Assembly: GCA_050951405.1 (NCBI GenBank)
Contig: JBMNIZ010000002.1
Coordinates: 1 to 64,000, forward strand
Source of the DNA: JBMNIZ01 sp050951405
GTDB lineage: Bacteria > Bacillota > DULZ01
Direction of reading: 5' to 3'
DNA: 64,000 bases
In this document: one piece after another, positions 55,396 through 64,000 of the stretch
Layout: each line of letters begins with the position of its first letter
How positions within the stretch are numbered: the stretch's first letter is position 1
Notes under the pieces: generated by a model
The model's database searches: none
What the model was told of the DNA's origin: nothing
The model's input: only the letters and a program-made list of their open reading frames with translations
Translations under genes and position numbers: made by a program

Positions 55396-55411
55396 TGGCA
55401 TAGAAATTGCT
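55396..55411 (+). promoter_or_regulatory. Sigma-54 promoter of the xsc-like gene
   Basis: TGGCATAGAAATTGCT fits the -24/-12 consensus (TGGCAC-N5-TTGCW) with GG at 55397-55398 and GC at 55409-55410, exactly 10 bases apart. It lies 82 bases before the TPP enzyme gene. Confidence 0.75.
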
Positions 55412-55492
55412 ACCCAAGAATATCTGAGGCTGGAGAATATCTGTCAAAGATAATAAGGAAAAATAAAACACAATTCAAAAGGAGGCCGACAA

Positions 55493-57223
55493 ATGGCAAA
55501 AGTAAAAATGACCCCCAGTGAAGCCATCGTGGAACAACTGGTAGCAGAAGGAGTGGAATACTGTGCCGGGATTGTGGGCTCAGCCTTCATGGATATGCTG
55601 GACCTCTTTCCCACCGCCGGCATCAAATTCATCCCCGTGCGCGATGAACACACCGCCGGCCACATGATGGACGCCTACGGCAGAATAAGCGGCAAAATCG
55701 GCGTCTGCACCGGTCAAAACGGTCCCGGTATCACCAACCTGGTCACCAGCGTGGCCACCGCCAACCATGCCCACACCCCCATGGTCATTTTAGGCCCCTC
55801 CGCCGGCAGCGCCACCGTGGGCTGGGACGGCTTCCAAGAAGCGGATCAGGTGTCCATCTTCAAACCAATAACCAAAGCAGCCTTCAGAATACCGCACCCC
55901 AGCCGGGCGGCAGACTGTGTCAGGACCGCCTTCCGGATCGCCTATGCCCAAAGAGGGCCCGTCTATCTGGATATCCCCAGAGACTACTTTTACGGCGAAC
56001 TGGAAGACGAGATACTGCCGCCGGAAAAATACCGGGCCACCACCAAACAAATCCCGGACAAAGCCATTCTGGAAAAAGCGGCAAAAATTCTCGCCGAAGC
56101 CCAAAACCCGGTCATCATCTCCGGTAGAGGAGCAGTGGACGCAGACGCCATAGACGTCATCGCCCAGATAGCCGAATATTTAACCGCCCCGGTAGCAGTC
56201 TCCTACCTGCACAACGACGCCTTCCCCAGCAACAACCCCTTCTGGGTGGGCCCCATCGGCTACATGGGCTCCAAAGCAGCCATGAACTCCATCAAAGAAG
56301 CGGACGTGATCTTTGCCGTCGGCACCAGGCTCTCCGTCTTTGGCACCCTGCCCCAATACGACATCACCTACTTCACCGGAAAGCAAAAAATCATCCAGAT
56401 CGACATTAACCCCCTCCAGATCGGCCGGAGGCACCCGGTAGAAGTAGGCATCGTGGGGGACGCCAAAATCGCCGCCCAAGAGATCCTGAACATCCTCAAG
56501 GCAAAAGGATCTAGACCCGTCAACCAAGAAAGGCTGGCTGCCATCAAAGAAAAACAAGAAGCCTGGGACAAAGAAATCAAAGAACTGGCCATGAAAGACG
56601 GCAACCCCATCAACCCCCGGAGAGCCCTCTACGAAATCGCCAACTTCATGCCGGAAGAAACCATCGTCACCACCGACATCGGCAACGTCTCCTCCACGGC
56701 TAATAGCTACCTGAGATTCACCAAGCCGCGTAAACACGTTGCCTGCCTGACCTTCGGGAACACGGGCTTTGCCTATCAAGCCGCCTTGGGCGCCAAACTG
56801 GCCAGTCCCGAAAGTCCTGTTCTCGCCATAGTGGGTGACGGGGCCTGGGGCATGAGCTTCTACGAAGTCATGACCGCCGTCGAACAAAACCTGCCCATCA
56901 TTGCCTGCGTCTTCAACAACGGCGCCTGGGGAGCAGAAAAGAAAAACCAAGTCGACTTCTACAACAACCGTTTTGTGGGAGCGGACATCAAAGCCCCCAG
57001 CTGGGCCAAGATTGCGGAAGTCATGGGCGCCAAAGGAATTAAGATTGACAAGCCGGAGAACATCAAGGACGCCTTGGACCAAGCCTTCCGTTCGGAAGTG
57101 CCGGTGGTGCTGGAATTCATGGTAGACGGCAGCATCCTGGCGCCTCCCTTCCGGAAAGACGCCCTGGCTATGCCTACCCGCTTGCTGCCCAAGTATGCTC
57201 ATTTGGATCATAGGAATTGGTAA
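55493..57223 (+). CDS. TPP-dependent enzyme, sulfoacetaldehyde acetyltransferase (Xsc)-like
   Basis: 576-residue thiamine diphosphate enzyme of the acetolactate synthase superfamily. Several stretches resemble Xsc, which turns sulfoacetaldehyde and phosphate into acetyl phosphate and sulfite: EYCAGIVGSAFMDMLDLFP, WDGFQEADQVSIFKPI, HNDAFPSNNPFWVGPIGYMG, SKAAMNSIKEADVIFAVGTR, NNGAWGAEKKNQVDFYNNRF, and PPFRKDALAMPTRL near the end. The cofactor motif is GDGAWGMSFYEVMTAVEQN. Codons end in C far more often than in neighbouring genes, which suggests high expression or transfer. AAAAGGAGG precedes ATG 55493. Other superfamily reactions (acetolactate or other aldehyde-forming enzymes) are not excluded. 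Confidence 0.75.
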   Translation: MAKVKMTPSEAIVEQLVAEGVEYCAGIVGSAFMDMLDLFPTAGIKFIPVRDEHTAGHMMDAYGRISGKIGVCTGQNGPGITNLVTSVATANHAHTPMVILGPSAGSATVGWDGFQEADQVSIFKPITKAAFRIPHPSRAADCVRTAFRIAYAQRGPVYLDIPRDYFYGELEDEILPPEKYRATTKQIPDKAILEKAAKILAEAQNPVIISGRGAVDADAIDVIAQIAEYLTAPVAVSYLHNDAFPSNNPFWVGPIGYMGSKAAMNSIKEADVIFAVGTRLSVFGTLPQYDITYFTGKQKIIQIDINPLQIGRRHPVEVGIVGDAKIAAQEILNILKAKGSRPVNQERLAAIKEKQEAWDKEIKELAMKDGNPINPRRALYEIANFMPEETIVTTDIGNVSSTANSYLRFTKPRKHVACLTFGNTGFAYQAALGAKLASPESPVLAIVGDGAWGMSFYEVMTAVEQNLPIIACVFNNGAWGAEKKNQVDFYNNRFVGADIKAPSWAKIAEVMGAKGIKIDKPENIKDALDQAFRSEVPVVLEFMVDGSILAPPFRKDALAMPTRLLPKYAHLDHRNW

Positions 57224-57272
57224 GAAAACCGGAAATTAGTCGTGTATGCACTGAAGTAGGGAGTTGATACTG

Positions 57273-58731
57273 TTGACTGAAATAGAAGCTGTCATCGGTG
57301 AATTGGTTGGAAGGGCCAGAAGAGCCCAAAAGCAGATTGATAATTATACCCAGGAACAAATCGACCAAGTTTGCCTGTCGGTTGGCTGGCAGGTCTATAA
57401 GGACGACAATATTTCCTTATTGGCCAAAAGTGCCGTGGAAGAAACCCAGATGGGCGTTTACGAAGACAAGATCCTAAAGCACAAAGCAAAAGTGCTCAGT
57501 CTTTTAAGAGATTTGCGGGGAGCCAAGTCCGTGGGGCTGATCGAAAGGGATGAAAAGAGGGGCATTGCCAAGTACGCCAAGCCCGTGGGCGTGGTGGGAG
57601 CATTGACCCCGGTCACCAACCCCACGGCTACTCCGGCCAGCAATGCTTTGAGCATATTAAAAGGGAGAAATGCGGTGATCTTTTCCCCCCACCCGGCAGC
57701 CAAGAAGAGCTCCAAGCTGGTAGTGGACATGATGAGGGAAGGGCTGCAAAAAGTAGGCGCCCCGGAAGACCTGATCCAAGTCATTGCAGAACCTTCCCTT
57801 GATTTGACCAGGGAACTGATGCGACAGGTTGATCTGGTGCTGGCCACGGGAGGAGGTGCTATGGTCAAGGCGGCTTATTCCAGCGGCACTCCGGCTTACG
57901 GGGTGGGACCGGGCAATGCAGTGCAGATTATTGCAGAAGATGCGGATCTGGTTGATGCGGCGAAAAAGATTGCCATGAGCAAAACATTTGATAACGCCAC
58001 TTCCTGTTCATCGGAAAACTCCATTATTGTGCACCGAGATATTTATGATGAATTCATGGCAGAGTTGAAAAAAAATAACGGCTATTTATGCAGCCCCGAA
58101 GAGAAGAAAAAGCTAAAAGCCTGGATGTGGGTACCGAACAAGAAGGGGCAAATAGCTCTCAATCCCCAGATCATTGCCCGGTTCGCTGCCAAAATTGCCC
58201 GAGATGCGGGATTTGCAGTGCCGGATCATATCAAAATGCTGCTGGTAGAAGGGGAGATGCCGGTGGCCGAGGATATTTTCCACCAAGAGAAGATTTCACC
58301 GGTTTTGACCGTCTGGAAGTGCTCCGATTTTTCGGAAGCGTTACGGATTCTCCAAGAACTGACGGACCTGGCCGGTACCGGTCACTCCTGCGGCATTCAC
58401 ACTTTTAAGCGAGGAATACATCGATTTTTTGGCGGAAAACATGAAAACCAGCCGGATCATGGTCAGGCAGCCCCAAGCCCAGGCCAATGGAGGGAATTTC
58501 TTTAATGGGATGCCGGCCACCGTTACTCTCGGATGTGGTACCTGGGGCGGCAATATCACCACGGAGAACATCAATTACCGTCATTTTATCAATGTGACCT
58601 GGGTATCAGAGCCCATTAAGCCGGAAAAACCTGCCGATGAAGAGATTTGGGGAGAATTCTGGGCTAAGTATGGAAATGATTTATCACGCCAGGTAAAAGG
58701 GGGCAGGGTTCTCAGCGAAAAAGGGGGTTAA
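57273..58731 (+). CDS. Acylating aldehyde dehydrogenase (frameshifted as sequenced)
   Basis: CoA-acylating aldehyde dehydrogenase, related to the aldehyde half of AdhE and to SauS (sulfoacetaldehyde dehydrogenase). Motifs: VGALTPVTNPTATPASNALS, LATGGGAMVKAAYSSGTPAY, GVGPGNAVQII, and the catalytic cysteine in DNATSCSSENSIIV. A one-base shift near 58415 splits the end: the frame resumes as EEYIDFLAENMKTSRIMVRQ and reaches the stop at 58731. TTG 57273, 8 bases after GGGAG, is the likely start. It follows the Xsc-like gene by 49 bases, so CoA-thioester and aldehyde chemistry probably meet here. Confidence 0.82.
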
Positions 58732-58880
58732 ATGGGGAAATGCCCCCAGCTTTCCCCTAAAATCCTCCCCTTTTCAGTTCCATTAACACTCGTTGAAGCT
58801 TAATCCATAGATGCTGCTCTGGGATCCTATTCAGCCGCATAATGCTGGCGCTAAATACGTGGGCGTGCGTGTAAATGTTT

Positions 58881-58896
58881 TGGAATCAAATTTGCT
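58881..58896 (+). promoter_or_regulatory. Sigma-54 promoter of the HMGL-like synthase gene
   Basis: TGGAATCAAATTTGCT: GG (58882-58883), 10 bases, GC (58894-58895), with the perfect TTGCT -12 element. It lies 65 bases before the start at 58961. A hairpin GGGGAAA...TTTCCCC at 58734-58757 may end the previous transcript. Confidence 0.65.
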
Positions 58897-58960
58897 AAAT
58901 AATAGGAGAGCAGATAAAAAGGTGAAACAGATATAAACGTGCTGTTTGAAGGAGGAAAAA

Positions 58961-60178
58961 ATGGCTATTAATCTGGAACAAGGTCCATGGAAAAAGGATC
59001 ACTGGTGGGTCAGTCACTTCAACTTTGAAGAAAGTGTCAGGAAAAATTTAAGGCTGCCGCAAACCGTTGCTATCCATGATTCAACCCTTCGGGATGGGGA
59101 GCAGGCGCCCGGTGTGGTTTTTAGTAAAAGCCAGAAGCTGGAGATAGCGAAGCTCTTGGATAAAGCGGGAGTCCAGTATATTGAAGCCGGATTCCCCGCT
59201 GTATCAGCCAATGATCAGGAAGCCCTGGCGGCTGTCTGCGCTGCCGGCCTCAAAGCCAAGATCACCTGCTTATGCCGGGCCATGGAAAAGGACATTGATT
59301 TGGCCAAGAAATGCGGTGTTTGGGGGGCCATTATCGAAATCCCGGTGAGCTATCCCAGGTTGAAGTATCAGTTCGGCTGGGAAGAGGATGCGGTCATCGA
59401 CAAGGCCTTGCGAGCGGCCGCCTATGCTAAAGAGCAAGGATTGCATACTTCTCTCTTCCTGATCGATTCGACCCGGGCCAGGCTGGAGTTTCTGGAAAGA
59501 ATGCTCACCACGGTGGTGCCCCGGGCTGAAGTGGGGAAAGTAGTCATGGTGGATACCAATGGATGCGTTCATCCGGCGGGGATGCGGTACTTAGTTAGTA
59601 AAGCCAGGGACTGGACAGATGTTCCCATTGAAGTTCACTGCCATAATGATTTTGGTCTGGGAGTGGCCAACTCCATCGCCGGCGTGGAAGAGGGGGCCAG
59701 TTCCATCTCCTGCACCTTAAATGGTCTGGGGCAGAGAGCCGGCAATACGGCTACGGAAGAAGTGGCTTTTGCCCTGGAATGCCTCTATGGGGTGAAAACG
59801 GGTATCGATTTTGCGGCTTTGTACGAAGTGAGCCGGCGAGTGAGGGAGCTCAGCGGCTGGTCATTCCCGCCCAATAAGCCAGTGGTGGGTGACAACTCTA
59901 TTTACCTGGGAAGCGGGGATCCCCACTGCCGCATTGATGAAAAATCCTCATACGGTGGAACCCTTCCAACCGGAAATCTTCGGCAGAAAACATGAAGTGA
60001 AACTGGGGAAAAAATCCGGGAAAGCCAATATTCAATGGAAGCTGAAAGAACTGGGGCTGGAGCTGCATGAGGATCAACCTGGAGAAAGCTTTGGATTTAG
60101 TAAAAACAGAGGCTGTAAAGCTGCAGAGAGCCTTTAACAGATGAAGAATTCGTGAGCATCATTAAGAGCCTATCATGA
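58961..60178 (+). CDS. HMGL-like acyltransferase, isopropylmalate/homocitrate synthase type (frameshifted as sequenced)
   Basis: TIM-barrel condensing enzyme that joins acetyl-CoA (or another acyl-CoA) to a 2-oxoacid. Signatures: IHDSTLRDGEQAPGVVFSKS, YIEAGFPAVSANDQEAL, IEVHCHNDFGLGVANSIAGV, then CTLNGLGQRAGNTATEEVAF. The frame is lost near 59890 (resuming as FTWEAGIPTAALMKNPHTVE, then FGRKHEVKLGKKSGKANIQW) and again near 60070-60135 (LDLVKTEAVKLQ, then TDEEFVSIIKSLS). Gene end taken at 60178. Start ATG 58961 follows GAAGGAGG. No other leucine or lysine genes are near, so a catabolic or dedicated role is likely. Confidence 0.8.
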
Positions 60179-60193
60179 AAAGGAGCGGATGAG

Positions 60194-61061
60194 ATGAATA
60201 CGAGATGCAAAGAAAGCATTTATCAAAAGTACCGGATTTTCGATATGACTTGGATGGAGGTAAAGGAATGGCTGGAAAAAACTGATGTGGTCTTGGTACC
60301 GGTTGGCAGCAGCGAACAGCATGGGCCCCACTTACCAATAGGTATTGATTCTTACGCCGGCTTACTACGTTTGTATGGAAGCCGCAGTGAAAGCGGACGT
60401 GCCGGTGGCTCCTTTAATTCCCCTGGGGTACAGCTGTTTTCACATGCGGCCCAATGAACCGGGCACCATTACTCTACGGGATGAAACCTTGTTCAATGTT
60501 CTCTATGATGTGGGTCGCAGCCTTATTTTCCACGGATTTAACAAAATCATCTACAGTACCGGTCATACTTCCAATGCTCCCACCATTGACCGGGTCATCA
60601 GAGCCTTGAAATACGAAACGGGTGCTTTGGCTTTCGGCTACGCTGCGGATACGGAGGTTTTCGCTAATTTGTGCGTGGATCTCATTGACGGTAAGGATCA
60701 GCTGCCTGGCTGGCATGCCGGGGAAATTGAAACTTCCGCCGCCCTCCTCATCTGCCCGGAGCTGGTAAGACTGGAAAGGGCGAAGAAAGAGCTTCCCACC
60801 ACACCGGACTTTCTGCCTCCCGGCAGTGTAAAGGACTCCGGTTCGGGCTTTGGTTTTAATTTCAAAGGTTTTCCGGTAAGAGCCCCCTTGGATCAGCAGG
60901 AATATGGTATCTCGGGTGTCATGGGCAATCCCCTTCTAGGAAGCAGGGAAAAGGGAGAAAAGATCTACAGCAGAATGACCGATTTATTTGCGGAATTTAT
61001 CAGGGGAGTTAAAGAGATTCCCGTTCAAGTGAAAAAACGGGATTTCCCTGAAAGATATTAA
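60194..61061 (+). CDS. Creatininase-family amidohydrolase (frameshifted as sequenced)
   Basis: Member of the creatininase/MftE/FAPy-deformylase family of metal-dependent amide hydrolases. The N-terminal metal motif VLVPVGSSEQHGPHLPIGID is typical. The frame shifts by one base near 60345 (resuming as TPAYYVCMEAAVKADVPVAP). Later family blocks: IIYSTGHTSNAPTIDRVIRA and GWHAGEIETSAALLI, with the conserved H-x-G-E-x2-T. ATG 60194 follows AAAAGGAGCGG. It ends 23 bases before the aminotransferase gene. The substrate is unknown. Confidence 0.8.
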
Positions 61062-61084
61062 GGTTGGTTGGAGGGAAGAGAGAG

Positions 61085-62263
61085 ATGAATGTATCTCCCA
61101 GCAGGCGATTTCTGGCGGCACGGTTGGAAGAAAACGCTTCCAATGAAAGAAGAAAAATGATTGCCCTGGCACAGGAAGTAAAAGATGTGATCAACCTGGG
61201 CAGAGGGGACCCGGACCTGGCCACCCCTCCCCACATTGTGGAGGCGGCAAAAAAGGCTCTGGATGAAGGGGCTACCCACTATACGCCCTGGGCGGGGGAT
61301 CTAAGATTACGCAAGGCAATAGCCAAGAAGCTAAAAGAAGAGAACAAGTTTGAAGTTGATCCGGAAAGCGAAATCATTGTCACTGTGGGAGCCCAGGAAG
61401 CGGTTTTCATCACCATCTTTTCCCTAATCAATCCGGGAGAAGAAATCATCGTGCCTGAGCCCCGGTATACTCCCTATGATACGGCCATTAAAGTGGCCGG
61501 AGGGGTCATGGTACCGGTGGTGACACGACCGGAAGAAAACTTTGAAGTAACGGCGAAAGACATTGAAAAAGTACTCACTGAAAAAACCAAAGCTATTTTA
61601 TTAATCAGCCCCAACAACCCAACCGGTGCGGTAATTAGTGAAAAAAATCTTAAAGAAATAGCAGACCTGGCTGAACAGGAAGATCTGCTGGTCATTTCCG
61701 ATGAATTATATGAAAAAATCTTATTCGATAATGCCAGCTATTGCAGCATTGCCTCCCTGCCGAGGATGTTTGAGAGGACTATCACCATCAACGGTTTCTC
61801 CAAGTCCTATTCTATGACCGGCTGGCGCATTGGATATCTGGCCGGGCCAAGGGATCTGGTCTCTCCTATGCTGAACCTGAAATATGCCCTGACCATTTGC
61901 GCTCCCGCTGTTTCTCAAATGGCTGCCTTGGCTGCTCTGGAGGGGCCTCAGGATGTGGTGAAGGAAACTGCGGCCACTTATGAACGGAGACGAAATATTG
62001 CCATGGAAAGGCTGGATGGACTGGGAATTAATTATGTGGTTCCGAAAGGTTCCTTCTATATTTTCCCGGATATTAGCAAGTATGGAATGACCTCTTACGA
62101 ATTCGCCAGTAGTTTACTTAGACATACTGGAGTATTCACGTTTCCGGGAACTACCTTCGGTAGCGCTGGAGAAGGTTACATAAGAATCTCCCTGCTCGTA
62201 TCAACGGAAAAGATTGAAGAGGCTTTCGTAAGGATGGAAAAGTTTTTATCACAGAGACCATAA
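61085..62263 (+). CDS. Class I/II aminotransferase, aspartate aminotransferase-like
   Basis: 392-residue PLP enzyme, fold type I. Motifs: VINLGRGDPDLATPPHI, LISPNNPTGAVISEKNL, SDELYEKILFD, the PLP lysine in NGFSKSYSMTGWRIGYLAG, and a conserved C-terminal arginine in GYIRISLLVS. Such enzymes act on aspartate, aromatic or other amino acids. In this cluster a role in converting an amino precursor (for example a cysteate- or taurine-like compound) is possible but is inference. ATG 61085 follows GGAGGGAAGAGAG; an in-frame start at 61064 is further upstream. Confidence 0.87.
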   Translation: MNVSPSRRFLAARLEENASNERRKMIALAQEVKDVINLGRGDPDLATPPHIVEAAKKALDEGATHYTPWAGDLRLRKAIAKKLKEENKFEVDPESEIIVTVGAQEAVFITIFSLINPGEEIIVPEPRYTPYDTAIKVAGGVMVPVVTRPEENFEVTAKDIEKVLTEKTKAILLISPNNPTGAVISEKNLKEIADLAEQEDLLVISDELYEKILFDNASYCSIASLPRMFERTITINGFSKSYSMTGWRIGYLAGPRDLVSPMLNLKYALTICAPAVSQMAALAALEGPQDVVKETAATYERRRNIAMERLDGLGINYVVPKGSFYIFPDISKYGMTSYEFASSLLRHTGVFTFPGTTFGSAGEGYIRISLLVSTEKIEEAFVRMEKFLSQRP

Positions 62264-62342
62264 AATGTTCGGGGTCAAGAACCTTTCACTAGATAAGTAT
62301 GGCTAATGCCCATTGCGTTTCCAAAGACGCAACTGAGGCAGG

Positions 62343-62357
62343 TGGCAATTATTATGC
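62343..62357 (+). promoter_or_regulatory. Candidate sigma-54 promoter of the tautomerase-adh genes
   Basis: TGGCAATTATTATGC has a perfect TGGCA -24 element, GG (62344-62345), 10 bases, GC (62356-62357); the -12 is ATGC rather than TTGC. It lies 92 bases before the tautomerase start. Confidence 0.5.
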
Positions 62358-62448
62358 GTTGCATCTAAATTAAGGGAAAAATATACTGATATTTAGCTCT
62401 ACTTTTGGTTTTCCGAGTGGACAAATACGAATGAAAGGGGTGGGAGAA

Positions 62449-62634
62449 ATGCCATTTATTCAAATTTATATGGTTGAAGGAAGAACAATTCAACAGAAAA
62501 GAGAAATGTCTAAAGTCATTACTGAAGAAGTGGCCAGGATAGCAAAGGTGAAAGAAGATCGAGTGAAAATATATTTCATAGATATGAAACCTGAAAATGT
62601 TGTAACCGGGGGTAAGCTTAAAATTGACGAGTGA
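62449..62634 (+). CDS. 4-oxalocrotonate tautomerase-family protein
   Basis: 61-residue tautomerase-fold protein. After removal of the initiator Met, Pro-1 (PFIQIYMVEGRTIQQKREM) is the expected catalytic base; the fold continues with ITEEVARIAKVKEDRVKIYF. The length is normal for 4-OT subunits, which form hexamers. ATG 62449 is chosen so that Pro follows directly; it lies behind GGGGTGGGAG. The reaction in this pathway is unknown. Base composition is more A/T-rich than in the genes upstream. Confidence 0.83.
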   Translation: MPFIQIYMVEGRTIQQKREMSKVITEEVARIAKVKEDRVKIYFIDMKPENVVTGGKLKIDE

Positions 62635-62744
62635 AAACACTATTTTTCATTAAGCAGAGACGAAAAGCAAGATTGATTGACGTGGAATGTCTGAGAATGA
62701 GTATTTGCGGCAAAACTACTTTTTGCATGAGAAGGGAGCAATTT

Positions 62745-63785
62745 ATGAAAACTATGAAGGCTGCTGTTCTAAGTAAACCTTATAAGATAGGCATCAAAAA
62801 CGTGCCGATTCCGCAAATAGGGGAAAATGAAGTCTTGATAAAGGTAGAAGCTTGCGGCATATGCGGTTCAGATGTTCATGCATATGAAGGCAATCACTTC
62901 ATGGTGACTTATCCAAGGGTTCTAGGCCATGAATTTGCAGGAATTATTGTAGAGACCGGCCCAAAGGTGAAAGATCTTAAGGCTGGAGATAGGGTGTGCG
63001 CAGAAACGAATATTCCGTGTGGTGAATGCTATTTATGCAAAAATGGCAATGCAAGACTCTGTAAGAACAAACTAGTTAATGGTTTTAACTTGGATGGCGG
63101 GTTAGCCCAATATGCCAAAATTCCTGAGCAAAATGCTGTTTTGCTACCTGCAAATGTTACTACGGAAGATGCAGCCCTGGCTCAACCAATAGGCGTGGGT
63201 TACCATGCCATAATGGATCGGACCCAGTTGAAGTCAGGAAATTACATTGCGGTATTTGGTGCAGGGGCTATAGGACTGGGTGTAATGGTTGTTGCCAAGT
63301 CAGTCGGTGCCAAGGTAATAATGATAGATTTATTGGACCATAAATTACAAGTATCTTTAGTAATGGGAGCGGACTATATTGTCTGCCCGGGTGAAGAAGA
63401 CCTGCAGCAAAGAGTAATGGAGATAACAAATGGAGTCGGAGTAGACTATGTATTTGAATGTGTGGGCGGGGGTCAAAGTACAACCATACAGCAAGCTGTT
63501 GATATTGTGAAATGTTCTGGATCAATAGTTGTCGTTGGTACATTTGCCCACAAGGAAATGGCAGTAAACATAAATGGAATTCGAGCCAAGGAAATAGATC
63601 TGAAAGGTTCACATGGGCAGTATGGTACTTATGAGCATTGTATTGACCTTGTAGGTAATGGCAAGGCAAATGTCAGACCCATGTATACCCATGAGTTAAG
63701 ACTTAAAGACATTGAAGTGGGCATCAAAATGATAAAGGAACATAAAGACGGCATAATCAAGGCGTTAATTAAGCCTTGGAAATAA
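62745..63785 (+). CDS. Zinc-dependent alcohol dehydrogenase, threonine/sorbitol dehydrogenase-like
   Basis: 346-residue medium-chain dehydrogenase. Catalytic zinc site: CGICGSDVHAYEG and GHEFAGIIVETG; structural zinc cysteines: CGECYLCKNGNARLCKN; NAD site: VFGAGAIGLGVMVVAKSVGA. ATG 62745 (MKTMKAAVL) follows AGGGAG and matches the normal family start; the ORF runs further upstream without homology. In context it may interconvert an alcohol and an aldehyde of the pathway (isethionate/sulfoacetaldehyde would fit, as speculation). A/T-rich codon use like the tautomerase gene. Confidence 0.85.
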   Translation: MKTMKAAVLSKPYKIGIKNVPIPQIGENEVLIKVEACGICGSDVHAYEGNHFMVTYPRVLGHEFAGIIVETGPKVKDLKAGDRVCAETNIPCGECYLCKNGNARLCKNKLVNGFNLDGGLAQYAKIPEQNAVLLPANVTTEDAALAQPIGVGYHAIMDRTQLKSGNYIAVFGAGAIGLGVMVVAKSVGAKVIMIDLLDHKLQVSLVMGADYIVCPGEEDLQQRVMEITNGVGVDYVFECVGGGQSTTIQQAVDIVKCSGSIVVVGTFAHKEMAVNINGIRAKEIDLKGSHGQYGTYEHCIDLVGNGKANVRPMYTHELRLKDIEVGIKMIKEHKDGIIKALIKPWK

Positions 63786-64000
63786 GTCATACTGGTTGGG
63801 CGTTGTTGATATGTAGGATTGTACCAACTTTGTCTCAGGTGCTGTGAGGAAGGGGGTGGCCATATAGTTCAGCAGCAGTCCACGTAAAGATGTTCGGCAC
63901 ATGTGATGAAACATCTCTCAAGCAGCAATAACCGAGTAGATTGGTGTGCACGCAACAGACTATTACCATGGTTTGGAGGTGATAGCCCCCAAGACGGTAC

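Noticed and set aside
54776..55471. 231-codon minus-strand ORF made of repeated 64-residue blocks
   Set aside because: The repeat period (192) is divisible by three, so several frames stay open by chance on both strands. No ribosome binding site or family resemblance; the palindromes explain the sequence.
63786..64000. Start of a further gene at the right edge
   Set aside because: No open frame with a ribosome binding site or motif can be followed in the last 215 bases; nothing supported there.

Overview
The window looks like a chromosomal segment of a spore-forming anaerobe in the Firmicutes, class Clostridia (Peptococcaceae-like in gene content; I cannot place the genus). Evidence: a Clostridia-type 16S rRNA; sporulation genes (yaaL-bofA, a PdaB-like deacetylase, a probable spore protein behind a mother-cell-type promoter); the Bacillus-like order yaaO-tmk-holB-ricT-yabA-rsmI-abrB-metG-tatD; and many oxygen-sensitive ferredoxin and flavin enzymes (2-oxoacid:ferredoxin oxidoreductase, AprA-like flavoproteins, rubredoxin/rubrerythrin proteins).

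Layout. 0-1.4 kb: decayed IS21-family element. 1.7-3.4 kb: polX. 3.7-13.6 kb: a catabolic or respiratory module with two AprA-like flavoproteins, each next to an iron-sulfur partner (one a ferredoxin/GltD-like NAD(P)H oxidoreductase fusion, one a small ferredoxin), around a DctPQM TRAP transporter and a LytS/YesN-type two-component pair. 13.8-14.5 kb: yaaL-bofA. 14.7-18.1 kb: 2-oxoacid:ferredoxin oxidoreductase operon led by a P-loop ATPase. 18.3-23.9 kb: rRNA operon with tandem promoters and four long extra hairpins inside the 16S and 23S genes. 24.1-36.7 kb: lipB, pdaB-like, the tmk-to-tatD housekeeping block, glycerate kinase and a hydroxyacid dehydrogenase. 36.8 kb: spore protein. 37.6-45.1 kb (minus strand): an 11-gene Mrp/Mbh-type cation/proton antiporter operon with three large antiporter-like subunits and no hydrogenase genes. 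45.6-52.4 kb: osmC, an MFS exporter, gdhA, moaD-like, thpR, bioY, and two redox-defence genes. 52.5-63.8 kb: a sigma-54 activator followed by a cluster (Xsc-like TPP enzyme, acylating aldehyde dehydrogenase, HMGL-like synthase, creatininase-family hydrolase, aminotransferase, tautomerase, zinc alcohol dehydrogenase) in which three good -24/-12 promoters can be read. The cluster looks like an inducible pathway for an organosulfonate or a similar compound.

A warning about the sequence: about a dozen protein genes are split by one-base shifts, including genes that should be essential (tmk, holB, metG). The shifts are crowded at 25-32 kb and 58-60 kb, while 32.3-57 kb is clean. I read most of them as sequence errors, not gene decay, and annotate these genes across the breaks.
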